From Triplophysa rosa (lineage: Eukaryota > Chordata > Actinopteri > Cypriniformes > Nemacheilidae): a stretch of 64,000 nt of DNA. The position numbers and the translations under genes are program-made. Location of the stretch: positions 12,214,807-12,278,806 of the forward strand of contig NC_079906.1 in the NCBI RefSeq assembly GCF_024868665.1, given 5' to 3'. How positions within the stretch are numbered: position 1 is the stretch's first letter; the number at the start of each line of letters is the position of its first letter. The notes below the pieces were generated by a model. It had not been told where the DNA came from, made no database searches, and saw only the letters and a list, made by a program, of their open reading frames with translations. Positions 1 to 11,578 of this stretch are shown one piece after another.

Positions 1-286
1 TGCTATGGTCACCAGAGATCTGGTCCTGCGCCTAGGTGTTAGATGCAGATTGGGGGTAGACCCCCTGGCGACTAGCTTGCTGGTTGGGTGAGGGGTGTTG
101 TAGTTATATTTAAGAAATGATGTATAACTAAATATAACTAGTTATTGCGTGTCTGATCGGTCTCAGGCACTACATCATGTTAACTCATGTTTACAAATGG
201 AACCTTTTTGTCAAGTGTTGCCCATTCCAACATGAAATTGTAAACACACTAACACAGTTAGACTCACCAGACACCTGTATGCTCAC

Positions 287-320
287 TGAATATACTGTAT
301 ATCTATATACAGTATATTCA
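287..320. repeat. Perfect 34-bp palindrome
   Basis: Two 16-base arms, TGAATATACTGTATAT and its exact reverse complement, are separated by only 2 bases. It is AT-rich and could form a cruciform. No function can be assigned. Confidence 0.9.
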
Positions 321-1895
321 CTCATAAACAAGCTCTATGATGATTGAAAAAAACTACTCTTTTCTCCATACTACAGAGTAGGGTCCTCCTCTATTTGAGG
401 CCACTAGTCATTAATAACACCATTGTTAAGGAAAAAATGTTTTGTCAAAATCTAATGAGAGCTGTTGGTTTCATACATTCTTATTTACTAATAAACAAAT
501 AAAAACATTACAGAAACCTAAAACATTAGCTGGGAAAACTAATGCAGCTGGGCTCACTACCATCTCCAGGGCAATCCTGCATAGACATCAAACTATGTTA
601 TTTTAGCCTGCTTCTGTTTGTGACCAAAAAAAAAAACTTGACTTAACAACTTTCTCACAGGTCCGTGTCCCTGAAAGCCCAACATTTTTCTAAAAGCTAC
701 CAGGCAGTAACTCACACTATTATTCTGCACTGGAAAAATCCTTTCATCATTTAGTCATTCACATGTCATTCCAAACCTGTATGCCTTTATTTCTTCCGCA
801 GAACACAAAAGAAGATATTTTGAGAAATGTCTCAGTATTTTTGTGTCTATACAATGAAAGTCAATGGGGGGTCAATGTTGTATGGTTACCAAAATTCTTT
901 AAAATATCTTATTTTTGTACCACAAAAGGAGTCATATACAGGTGTTAAACTACATGGGTGTGATATGTTCAAATATGCTGTATGTGATATATGTTTTAGT
1001 TGTGGTGGCCAACAAAATCACAATCATTTCTAATACTAGACTGTCAGATTCTCATTCAGCATTATCATGGGTCACATATAAAAGGTCATATAAAATAACA
1101 ATGCATGGACAAAATCCACAAATTAACCACATGCAGGAAAAAAATGAGGAAATAAATGTTATTCCTATTAGCATTTAATGTAAGCTAATTGTGAAATTGT
1201 GTAGGAGGATGACTTAGGGCATCTACATGTGGGAAACTGATCTGCAATGTATCATTAAACATTGATTTTGTTATGAATGGTTCATGACTCAATCCTGCAG
1301 CATCTGCCAATAGTGAAACTTTTTAATTATTTACTCAACCTCATGTCATGTCAAACCTGTATGACTTTCTTTTCTTCTGCAGAACGCAAAAGAAGATATT
1401 TTGAAGAATGTAGGTAACCAAACAAGATGTGGCCTATTGACTTTCCTTGTATTGACACAAAACCAATGGAACATTCAATAAAATATCTTCTTTCGTGTTC
1501 CACAAAACTTCATACACAGGTTTTAACAACAAGAGGTGGAAAATACAGTGAAATAATTTAGTATTGCAGTAATACATATAAATGCAGCTCAGCATCTAAG
1601 CTGGTAAGGCACAAATTTAATTTGTTTGTAATGTGGAAATCAAATGAAATGAAACAAATGGAGCACAGCTGGTTGATAAAACATTTCTAAAAAAAAAAAA
1701 AAACATTTTCTACACAAAAACGTCCACGGAATAGTAGAAAACTCTTGACCCTTATGACGAATTGGTTTAAGTTGTTGTATTCCTCATTCATAACATTCAT
1801 GATAAAAGTATGACCCACATGAATAAGTCTAAATGTATAATGAAGAATGCAGAAGTACTCCACCATGAGCACCACTTACAAAAATTACCATAGCA

Positions 1896-1950
1896 ACATT
1901 CACATTCATTCATTTAGCAGATGCTTGCATTCAGAGTGACTCACAAATGA
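1896..1950 (-). repeat. tRNA-derived SINE 3' tail (reverse)
   Basis: The stretch reads 'cattcatttagcagatgctt', followed by a version of 'caaagtgactcacaa'. This is the reverse complement of the conserved fish SINE/LINE 3' tail ('aagtcgctttggataaaagc', then 'gtctgctaaatg'). Only the tail is recognisable. Confidence 0.6.
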
Positions 1951-2122
1951 AGACCATCACAAGCAATCTGCCAAACCAGAGCTACAATATCTGTAATATA
2001 GCATACTGCACATCCAAAAGCTAGTAGAAAGCCAAAGCAGACAGATAGCCAAAGCAGCCAAAAATAAATATAGGCCTGAAAGAAAAACACTGTAGATATG
2101 TAAATGAGTGTCCATGGAATAC

Positions 2123-4427
2123 CTCTTTAGCTGTCCCACCAGGATCAGGTTCGGAGCAGTGCCTGTGAGGGTGGCTGTTCCTCCAATGCTTGCAGCATAA
2201 GGTATAGAGATAAGAAATCCTTTCCACACTTTTATCTGATATTCTGCCTCTCTTCTGACCTCTTCCAGATTTTGTTGATCTGACCTGTCCGTCACATCAG
2301 GCCTGTCAGGTCCCAGGAAAGACAGAATCTCTTAATAATGACTCACACTTTACAATTCATGAGTAGGCCACATTAAAACTGAACTCTGACACTTAGAGAG
2401 GAGCACAGCTGCCACCTCAGAAAAAACAACCAAGGATTTTTTTATTATATATAATGTTATTACTCTCTAAAAATGTATTGCTGCATAATTGAAAATAAAC
2501 TGAGGGGTTATAATTGACATGCTTAAGAGATAGTAATTGAAAGTATTCTATGGGGGGGGGGTGCCTACCTGTCCCCCGTGGTCAGTATCTGTTTCTCAGA
2601 GGGCAGCACATACATCTTCACCTGAGAATCTTCACCTGCAATATAGGTTTTGGTCGTAGTAATTATTTACACATGTTTTTACTTAAAGGGACAGTTCAAC
2701 CAAACATTTGAATGTTTTCATCATTTACAGTATTCATCTTCATATCATTACAAGCCTGTATGTTTGTCTTGCTTCTTCACACAAAAGAAGATATTTTAAA
2801 GAATGTTAGCAACCAAACAACACTGGCCACCATTCACTTCCATTACAAGACCAGTGAAACATTTCTCCAAACATCTTTTGTTGTGTTCCACAGAAAAGTC
2901 ATTGACAGATTCTTTTTGGGTGAACTATCCCTTTAAGTTTATATTTAACAGGCTGCAGTTCTCAGAGAGAGGGAGGTAGATAGCGAGGTCTCTTTTTATT
3001 TTACATTACATTACTAACAACAGAAGTACTTTGATGGAAAATGCCAGAGTTCAAAGTTCTCAGATCAAGTTGTATACTGTTTTATGCTTACATGTACTGT
3101 ATGAGGGTCTAAACAAAAACCAACTAATAACAAAGACCAAGTAAATCACCACTAGTACATTAATATAATAACAGGAATTGGCTAAATTAAATATTAAAAA
3201 AGGAACCAATGTGACATTTCCTTTCTGCACGAGATTGCAAAACACACAAAACATCTCCACTGAACCCACCTTCTAAGTCTCTCTTGACTTTGCATTTCTC
3301 TTTTAAAGTTTCAAGATTCCCGAACAGACTTTCCAGTATGGCGTTAGCAATGGGCAGCATCATGGCTGTTGTGGCTGTATTGCTCAACCACATTGACAGG
3401 AAAGAGGAAGTTATCATCATCCCCAAAATCAGCCTGGAAGGGAAATTAACAAGTTGTTTAATGTACTATCTAGGGATGTGTGCTACTTGTGAATGACGAA
3501 ATGCAGTGTTAAAACACAACATCGTCTGTTTTCTCACCAGGCAGGTTTCACTCCCACAATCTTCAAGACCTTGAGGGCAATACGCCGATGAAGGCCCCAT
3601 TCCTCTATAGCGGATGCCATCACTAAGCCGCTGAGGAACAGGAAGTTAGTCTCAAGAAAGTACTGCGGACAGACCTTCTTAGAAGACAGGATTCCCATTG
3701 TGGGAAAGAGGCAGACGGGAAGCATGGCAGTTACGGCCAAAGGGAGAGCCTCAGTACACCAATACACTGCCATCAGCAGCACCACATACAGACATTTCCC
3801 CTCCTGATAGAGATGAAAAGAGACATGGAAGCATGAATTGGTATATAGATATACTGTATAGTTGAAAAGATAAGTAGATGCATACTGATGATGGTGTTAA
3901 TTGAGGTTAAATTATCTGTATGCAAGGGGATGTTTTTGCTGAAGAAGCAAAATTGGAATTATAAAATATTCATAGCCACATTTCAGTCACATATCAGGCT
4001 AAATGTCTATTAAATGTGTTAAAAAAGTAGAATTACATTTCATTTTATTAAATACTTGACATAATTTAAGTCCAGTGAACAGTAGGCTATAAAGTACAGG
4101 ATAAAGTGGCATTAAAAATTAAGCAATGAAAGGAAACTGCTTTAACAATAAGTCACACTAAATTATGTCCCTGCATTTCAAATAAATGCCACTTGGTTTG
4201 CGATTTAATTTAATCATGCAAAAATGCCATATTTTATTTTAGTTTGGGTCACTGCATGTGATATAAAGTGACACAGTCAGTGTATATTGACACGGGTGAG
4301 GGATTTGAACTTTTTTTACCTTTGGCGGCACAACGAAGAGCAGAGGAAGCAACAGAAGCGGAGCAAGAATCAGAATGAGCTGTTGGCGCACACACCACAG
4401 CTTCTTGGAAAACTTTGTAAGGTCCAT
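2123..4427 (-). CDS. slc13a3: Sodium-dependent dicarboxylate cotransporter, 5' five coding exons (partial)
   Basis: This encodes the N-terminal part of a plasma-membrane Na+-coupled carrier (SLC13 family; NaDC3 takes up succinate and other dicarboxylates). Coding exons read from splice signals are 4320-4427, 3538-3803, 3270-3433, 2569-2635 and 2123-2302, with intron phases 0, 2, 1, 2, 2, giving 261 residues plus 2 bases. The start [11 protein letters not shown] at 4427 gives the family's short basic N-terminus before a leucine-rich first membrane helix. The segments '[16 protein letters not shown]', '[17 protein letters not shown]' and '[16 protein letters not shown]' match SLC13A3 better than SLC13A2 as I recall those proteins. 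The Na+-site SNT triplet is at about residues 142-144. '[15 protein letters not shown]' lies in the fifth exon. The small exon 2569-2635 covers the variable cytoplasmic loop and is the least certain. The gene runs off the left edge, so about half of the protein is absent. Confidence 0.88.
2683..2936. mobile_element. Short inverted-repeat element (TTAAAGGG family) in slc13a3 intron 3
   Basis: It begins TTAAAGGGACAGTTCAACC and ends with the inverted form TGGGTGAACTATCCCTTTAA, about 254 bp. It carries the family's internal 'cacaaaagaagatatttt' motif and lies in the intron between the third and fourth coding exons. Related copies elsewhere in the window have separate entries where boundaries could be set. 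Confidence 0.8.
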
Positions 4428-5069
4428 AGCAGCAGACAACGCGTTTCCTTGGAGTCCCCCTGTCTTCACACTGTGCTACTCTGCGGCTTTGAAGACCGGT
4501 GTTCGGTCTCCAACTTTATTACTTTTGCTTTATTATTTTTCTGCACTGCGGGAGAAGATTAACTAGTGGCTTAGTCGTTAACTCCCTGTGAGCAGACCCC
4601 TTGACTTTAGCCTTCAACGTGAGGTCTGTCTACAGCGCCAAAAACACGAAGAGCATGACAGCGTAGAAGAGTAAGCATTAAATGTGTACTATGTTAACTA
4701 CGTGTATGTAAGGGTTGACAACTTTGTTTTATTGGCTGCAATTTATTAATCAAATCAGCTATTTTGGGGAGGGGTTGAGGGTGTAAAATGTAGAAAAGCT
4801 AACTTTTCTCCACCTTTTTTCAGACCGTTTCCATTTCTTCTACACCCTAAGAAAAAAGATTTTATTATAGGCCAATACTTTTAGCTGTTATAATAAAAAT
4901 GTAAAACATATATTTGGTGGATTGATTACCATTTGTATCATAATTTTATCCACAAAATACCACTATGATTATTGGGGTAAATTGTGAAGTATTGTATTAA
5001 GTTATTAATTCTACTTTTTTAAACAATCTACTTAAAACAATGTCTTAAATAGAGATCCTTAAAAAGGAA
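4428..5069. other. 5' flank and untranslated leader of slc13a3
   Basis: This is the upstream side of the slc13a3 start. No clear TATA box or other promoter element could be fixed. An open frame on the plus strand at 4287-4562 is antisense to the first exon and has no recognisable similarity. No other gene was seen. Confidence 0.4.
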
Positions 5070-6385
5070 CATACCCAGCTAACACAGTACGTTATGACGA
5101 CATCGCCAGTTCGTATTAATTTTGTCACCGTGACATTACTTTGTGACCATGTTCTGAGGACGTGTTGGCAACGTTCCATTTCTTAGAATTTTTGCTTACG
5201 TTCCAGAAATGTCATAGCCACATCCTCAAATAACGTCGTGAATTAAGCATGGAGAACGTTGTAGCGACGTGATGTACTGGTCTTCAGATAACCTGGACAC
5301 TGGTCATTTGATTAATGAATCTCGTCATTTCTATTTATTATGTTAGTATGGAAAATGTATGATCAGAGTAAGATCTGATATAATGTCAAGACGAATGCAA
5401 TAAATCCTACTTCTGACAGCTATTAAACAGGAGTTTAATTCGATAACACAATTCAAACATGCGTTTCTATTTATTTAGTGCACGTGTCTGATATGTGCGC
5501 GCACACACCTTCTGTTCTGCAAAGAGCCACGCGCTGGCATCATTTAAACATTAACGTCATTAATAAGTCTTTGATTATTTATGTCATACTGTAGTACATA
5601 AATAAAATATCTGATTGGGATGTACAGTGCTGTGTTGAATTTTATAATCATTATACATGCTGTATTTGAATAGAGAATTACTCCAATTGTGCATAAAATT
5701 GAATCTTTAACGTACAGATTAAATCACAAATTAATTTAATCCTCCATGTGAGGGATGATAGGTTTGGTTGTTAGGACATGCGTATCACCGTACCAGATAA
5801 CGTTTCTGGGACGAATATCGTACGTTCCAGGCATGTCTTCAGGAGGTAATCACCATGTCCTAACAACATCCAATGTTACCTGGTCACGACAAATATGGGA
5901 ATCACAAAATTACGTCGCTGAAACGTTATAGACCTATTTCACAGCGTGACGTGTACAAACCGGAAGTAGGGTAAACGCTTGTCCGGTCAATGCCTCTAGC
6001 TTCATTCACTACACAGAACAGTTGCGGAGACCAGAAGTTAGGCATGTAGCGCTCCCTTTATGCTGATTTGTGTAACATATATCACACCTTGATAACAAAT
6101 AAATCGCTCAAAAAACAATGTTTTTGTAATGTTTGTTTTCCCTATTTTTACATCTCCCAGTAAACCATAAATACATCGGACAACATATTTTGGTAAATAA
6201 AATGAATGCCTGTGAGAAAACAAGCTGAATGAATGGCTATGGCAGCAGTGCGGCCGGGAAAAGTTTTTCCCTAATTCCAGTCTCTGTCGATATTTTGTGA
6301 AGTAGGCGAATTATGGTACGTCGTGGCAACGAATATGGTCCGGTCCAGGTACGTCGTCACAACGTAACCGTGTTAGCTGGGTATG
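5070..6385. mobile_element. Non-autonomous DNA transposon with terminal inverted repeats, about 1.3 kb
   Basis: The left end CATACCCAGCTAACAC is matched exactly by the reverse complement of the right end, and imperfect similarity continues for roughly 35 bp (GTTATGACGACAT versus GTTGTGACGACGT). A TA dinucleotide just inside each end could be the target duplication, but this is not certain. The interior holds many ACGTCGTNACAACG-like subterminal repeats in both orientations and no coding capacity. A 'caaaccggaagtagggtaaa' segment near 5958 resembles, in reverse, a piece near 18940. The superfamily was not identified. Confidence 0.75.
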
Positions 6386-7342
6386 CAACTGAAAATACAA
6401 TTCCGATTCTCATTTTTAAATAGTAATAGCTGAAAACACAAAACTAACCCTATCTTTCTCTCTCTCAACAGGTATTATTCTGGCTTTTGTGAAAACTAGT
6501 AACTTGGTACTAGCACTTATCGTATTATTTCCCCTGTGACATATCGGTTTATTGTTTCCTAAATTCTCTAAGTCGCTTTAGATAAAAGCGTCTGCTAAAT
6601 GTAAATGTACCTCACAGTTTATTGTCACGGACTGTTTTGACGGTACACTCCTAAAAAAAGTGTTTTTAAAGGTTCTTCGATGTGTCTTCTCAGAGAGGTC
6701 TTTCATGGAGCACCTTTGGTCACAGTCTCAATTCACTGTTTTTTTGTCCGTCTGAAAATAATGTGCTGTGACGGGTTTTCCTCACATCACTGTCTTAAGC
6801 AGTGGATGCTATCGAGAAAGTACCAGCAGTGTGTTTTAAACGGGTGATATGACACGGCTAAATTCAAAATGGCGGGTGAATTTTCATGATGGAAAATGAC
6901 GTCATATAGTGCATTATTATAGGCAAGAACGTATGTGGAAGTATAGACTGTTGGTGGCGCTATGGAGTTTGGGTTAGAGACTCCATATTTGCCATGGCAA
7001 GAGTTCAGACTGTCCTCTGTGTGTGCCAAATTTCACAACTCTCCCATGTATGGTTCTATGGGCTGCCATAGACTTCCATGGCAGAAGAAGCGGAAGAATA
7101 AATATAGCTGCAAACAGCAATTACGGGGTCAAGCCCAACCACGGCCCAAAGCTAAATATTTTGGACATGTCAGATGATCAGATTTTGAAAACCAAGTTTA
7201 AACACACAGTGAAAGGCAGTTAGAACACAAGAAAATTGCTTATAATTTTTGACACCAAATTTTTATGAGTCAGACAAGATGTGCCAGTGATGATGCAATA
7301 TTACGAAGGTGATAAAATGATGTCTTAGTAATGGAGTTTATG
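6386..7342. repeat. Repeat-derived intergenic DNA
   Basis: It contains a SINE-type tail at about 6565-6612 ('aagtcgctttagataaaagc', then 'gtctgctaaatg') in plus orientation. At about 6940-7140 there is a dispersed fish repeat with 'tatagctgcaaacagcaatt' and a following 'acggggtcaagccc'. No gene was found; short open frames here show no protein similarity. Confidence 0.5.
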
Positions 7343-7990
7343 TGTGATTGAAATGTGAGTCGTCGAATAGTACACCAAGATTTTTGATAGTGTGGGATAG
7401 AGTTGAGTCAGCACCATCAATGGATAGTCTTAGTTCTGCATTTTTTAGGAGGGAAGGTGCAAATACGATAACTTCAGTTTTGTCATCATTTCGTTTTAAA
7501 AAGTTGCTGTGTAACCAGGTTTTGATACCAGTAATACAGGCATTTAAGGAGCCAAGTGGGAGAGCAGAGATTAAACATGCTGATACGCATTTTCACGTCA
7601 TCGGCATAACAATGGTAATTGAGACCGTGACTATGGATAATATGACCAAGGGGTAGCAGATAGATATTGAATAAACGTGGCTGAGTACAGAACCTTGGGG
7701 AACCCTTTGTGAGAGTAAATAGAGAGAAGATTCGAAATTGTGGAGAGTGAAATCGGAAGTAAACCAAGAGCCCTACCCGTGATACCAATAGATGATATTT
7801 CTCGTCCGAGAATATGGTGAGATACTGTATCAAAGGCAGCCATATCAGCAGAAATAAGTAGGTCATTAGTCATATTTAACAGTGCCGTTTCAGTGCTATG
7901 GCCAGAGCGGAAACCAGACTGATATGGATTATCAATGTTACAGCATTTTAACACAGTAACTGATAATCTGAAATTAATTAATAATGTACT
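7343..7990 (-). pseudogene. Decayed LINE reverse-transcriptase fragment
   Basis: Read on the minus strand, broken frames give hallmarks of a non-LTR retrotransposon reverse transcriptase. These are 'YQSGFRSGHSTETALL', 'AAFDTVSHHIL', 'SSIGITGRAL', then 'FNIYLLPLGHIIHSHGLNYH' and the catalytic 'YADD' near 7600. Downstream the frame decays through sequence resembling the 'VIFAPSLLKN' region. Several frameshifts and at least one deletion make it inactive. It probably belongs to the same L2/CR1-like group as the LINE at 13.3 kb, in the opposite orientation. Confidence 0.8.
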
Positions 7991-10706
7991 ACACATACAC
8001 CCTCTAGTGGCCAAGTTATCAACACCGTGTGGATCTACAAATAATATTATATATCTTTGCTTATGAACAACAAACTATTTTAGTTAGTGGTCCCATTGCT
8101 ACACTGAAAGAAAATCTTAAGTATTAGGGCAAACATGCCATTTACTGTAAACTGTATTGGTTTAAACCAATAAAACATCTGAAAAGTGGCCAGATGTACT
8201 TTGGACATATAAACAGAACAAAAATCAGTTATAACATCCAATCAGTATAATGAAGCACATGCTGCTGCCTTAAACTTCTTTCAAGTTCAGATTTTCAGTA
8301 AACAATGCCTCAAGAGGCTTTTATTCACAAAGAGCATATTGATAAGTCCTTCTGGAGCAGTGTTTTGTACGTTTCTGTGCGGGCAAGGGTCATGGAACTG
8401 ACTTACTTTGGAGAATGTTAAACACACCCAGATTTTTATCTGAAAAAGAAAACTTCGTAGAGTTTGAGACCACGCAAATTCAAAGCCTTCTTTACATAGA
8501 TTTACTTGTATACACAAAGTAAATTGCAGGTAAATAATCTATGATGTGACAGCTGTCTGCAGTATCTTTAAATCTTAGAGGAAAACTCTATCCTCTATGA
8601 AATGGTGCCTTTGGATGTGTTAGGTCAACACACAGCAATTGGTAATACAGATATAGTATAATACACTTGTTTCTTTAGAAACAGCAACAGGTCAAGCATT
8701 CCAGTTTCTAAAAAAATTACCTTTGCAATTATCGAAGAAAAAGCAGCCAAAAGCAAAGGACCTCAACTGAGTAGCAATGACATAGCACGATAGCAGTAAC
8801 AAAACCAACCAAATCTCATTGGTTAAAGAGCAAATTTATTGTTATATGGTACTGTGAACATACCTGAAAAACTCAAGAACTACACATGAACCATAAAATG
8901 TGAACGGAATATCCGCAGGAGGATTAAAAGCCATGATCACACTAAAAGTCAGAGGTGCATGTCAGTTGAATTTGATTTGGATGCAAATGGCCTAGTAAGC
9001 AAAGGTTACATACCTGCCCACAGCTACATGTTCTGACAGGTGTGCAATAAAGAACAGGAATTGGCATAGTAGTCTTTTCAGAAACACAAGGAAATTACAT
9101 GCTGTTTTCGTGTATTTTTACTGGAAGTCAAAGCCTTATAAAGGTAAACCATACAGCTGCTGTGCTTTTGTGTGACATTGATATTGCATTCCTGTAGCTT
9201 TAACATCAGTGCATGGCATTGACCATGCTGAGATCATAGGCTTGATGGCCGGGAATGCATGATCTCCATGCAACCACTTTGGATAAGTGCCTGCAAAATG
9301 CATGAATGTAAATGACATTTCTCTAGTTTTCTAAGCCTGCCATATTCTAATGTAAGTTCAATATTGCACATATTGAAATGTATATAAAATAACATTCAAT
9401 TTTGTATTTATCTTAGTGTTTCATATGCACACAAGCTTTTTGAAGATCATTGTTACAACTAGCTCTGCAAAAGTCATATAACAGAAATTAAATTCTAATA
9501 ATGTAAAGCTTATTGAATAATGAATGTAAACCGGTGTAAACCTAAACACTATCTGGGATATTAAGAAACACTACCCTTTCATTAAGCTTTTATATAATAA
9601 TAATAAAAGTCCCACCAGAACATTATATTGCCATTGTTAATAACTTGCTAAATTCATCCCTCAGTCGATTTAAAAAAATTAAAGCACAAATCACTTAGAT
9701 TGCCTGACATACAGATCTGAATTATTATTCTACAGGCAATGTAGTGGATTTACTCAAAATGTAAAATGTAGCGCGGATTCTTTTCATCATCAAGTGTAAA
9801 CATCATCAGAATTCATTGACACTGACCCTGTTGCACTCTTGGACTTTTAAAACCTTCCAGCAAGTTATAGTTTACATATTCAAATCTTCCCAATGCTGGT
9901 TTGTCCTTGATAGGTTTGTTCAGAGGAGCGGAAGCTACAGATAATCAAAATTTCTCAAATTCATTTAAACTGAAGTGTTTTTGTAAGGCTTTATCTATTT
10001 AATTTCACATGCCTCATCTATACCTTGTCAGCAATACTCTAGTCCTATATAAACGTAGCTACCGTTTTTTCCACCGTATTTTCTGACAAAGCAACAGTAA
10101 GAATTAAGATAATGCCTTACAATAAGGTTGTAGTTAGTAATATACATTAGCAAACAACTAACAATGAGTAGTTTTCAGCATTTATTCCTCTTTATTAATG
10201 CTAATCCCAATACAATTGTTCAGACTCATATGTATTAGTAAATGCTTAAATTAACATGAAAGTAATACTAATAAATGCTGTAGAAGTATTGTCCAGTGTT
10301 AGTTAATGTTATCTAATGCAATAACGAATGATAACAAATACAACCTCATAGCAAAGTGCTACCAAATCAGATAAACGATTATCTGCTAAGTAAACTCAGC
10401 ACCATGGGAAGCAGTCTGATTTTTTACTTTCATAAGGTCACTGAAGTGGGTGATGAGGTGTGAAAAATCATAAATCAATATACCTTGGAAATGGACTTGT
10501 CTCACACACCCACAGTAAAAAGCAAGGTCTTTTGCATTCACACACACAGTGGCAATCCCAAAGGATGACTCAGTCTCAATCTATTTACCTCAAGCAGTCT
10601 CACGGGTCTGTCCTGCTGCATTTTGTGCATTGTATAGTTTTCCCATCCAGGGTTAGACAATTAAAGGCTTGATGAGAAACAGAAGTTGCCCTGGATACAG
10701 CTGTGT
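7991..10706. other. Intergenic, no gene seen
   Basis: AT-rich sequence with no convincing coding exon. One SINE is annotated separately. A minus-strand open frame at 8287-8517 shows no domain and is treated as chance. Confidence 0.5.
9183..9316 (+). repeat. tRNA-derived SINE (HE1/DANA-like)
   Basis: It has a degenerate tRNA-like head ('cctgtagctttaacatcag', 'gcatggcattgaccatgc') followed by 'gggaatgcatga' and the fish SINE tail 'caaccactttggataagtgc', ending in an ATGAATGTAAATG-type repeat. The promoter boxes are eroded. Confidence 0.7.
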
Positions 10707-10711
10707 GATAT

Positions 10712-11048
10712 TGTTACGGTGAGCCACAGACCGGAAACTTGGAGATATTCCATAGACACGTAATTATTATAACACAACACTGTAAACTCAAATAATCTAC
10801 ATCAAACAAAGGATAATCCACAAGAAACAGGACACAGGAGTCAAACATCCTTACAGGAACCACGGAACATTAATGTAAGACTTGACCTCGAATAAACACA
10901 AAGACATATAAAGAGTCCGGCTAACGAGAGTGATGGCTGGCAGGTGAAGATGATTGTCAATACGGGACAGGTGTGGGAGCGTGATGAGAAATCAAGTTCT
11001 TAGGGAAACCACGAAAAAAACATGCTGGGAACAGACAGGATCGTGACA
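10712..11048. mobile_element. Solo LTR, 337 bp, with 5-bp target duplication
   Basis: The element begins TGTTACGGTGAG, ends GATCGTGACA, and is flanked on both sides by GATAT (10707-10711 and 11049-11053). TG...CA ends plus a perfect 5-bp duplication are the signature of a long terminal repeat left after recombination of an LTR retrotransposon. No internal coding region is present. The superfamily, Gypsy- or BEL-like, is a guess. Confidence 0.75.
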
Positions 11049-11053
11049 GATAT

Positions 11054-11578
11054 GAGGGAACAGATATATTTCTTTCTTGCATGGAGTGAATATTTCAAGG
11101 CAATCACTTCTGCAAGGACATTTCATTCATTTCTTTCGGTGCACAAGTCGGTCTGTGATTACTGCAAAAACACCACAGTGCAGTGGCTATCACAAATTTA
11201 AAATGGTTTCTGATTAGACTTTTACATATATCATGCAGTAATGAATGAATGATTTCCCACTGCAGATGGACCGATGTTATAATAGCATGCCACGGGCTAA
11301 TATGAAAAAAAATCTCTTAAAATACTAAAATGATCTTTTTTATTGAATAATTTTCTTTTTGTCAGGTTTACATTATATTCCAAAATATGTACGGTAATCC
11401 AAGTGATCCTATTTTGCATTTACCATCTGAAGCATTATTCATAGAGAAAACTATACATCTCAATGTATCCCTTATTTCAAGACCACATTTTTTATTATGT
11501 ATTTCAAACAAATCACACCTGCAGATTAAGAGAGTCCATAATACAATAGTCAATTTAACACAACTGTTGGGTTTGTTC
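11054..11578. other. Intergenic, no gene seen
   Basis: AT-rich sequence between the solo LTR and the hAT element. No feature was recognised. Confidence 0.4.

Larger units (their letters stand above)
1..2122. other. Intron 5 of slc13a3 and repeats (left edge)
   Basis: No coding exon was recognised. If the slc13a3 model is right, this is the intron after its fifth coding exon, with the remaining exons beyond the left edge. It holds two diverged copies of the short fish mobile element with internal 'acacaaaagaagatatttt' (about 735-955 and 1315-1540), a SINE 3' tail in reverse orientation (about 1896-1950), and a perfect palindrome at 287-320. The first 180 bases resemble no family I can name. 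Confidence 0.6.

Noticed and set aside
4287..4566. Plus-strand frames over the first slc13a3 exon
   Set aside because: Antisense to a well-supported exon.
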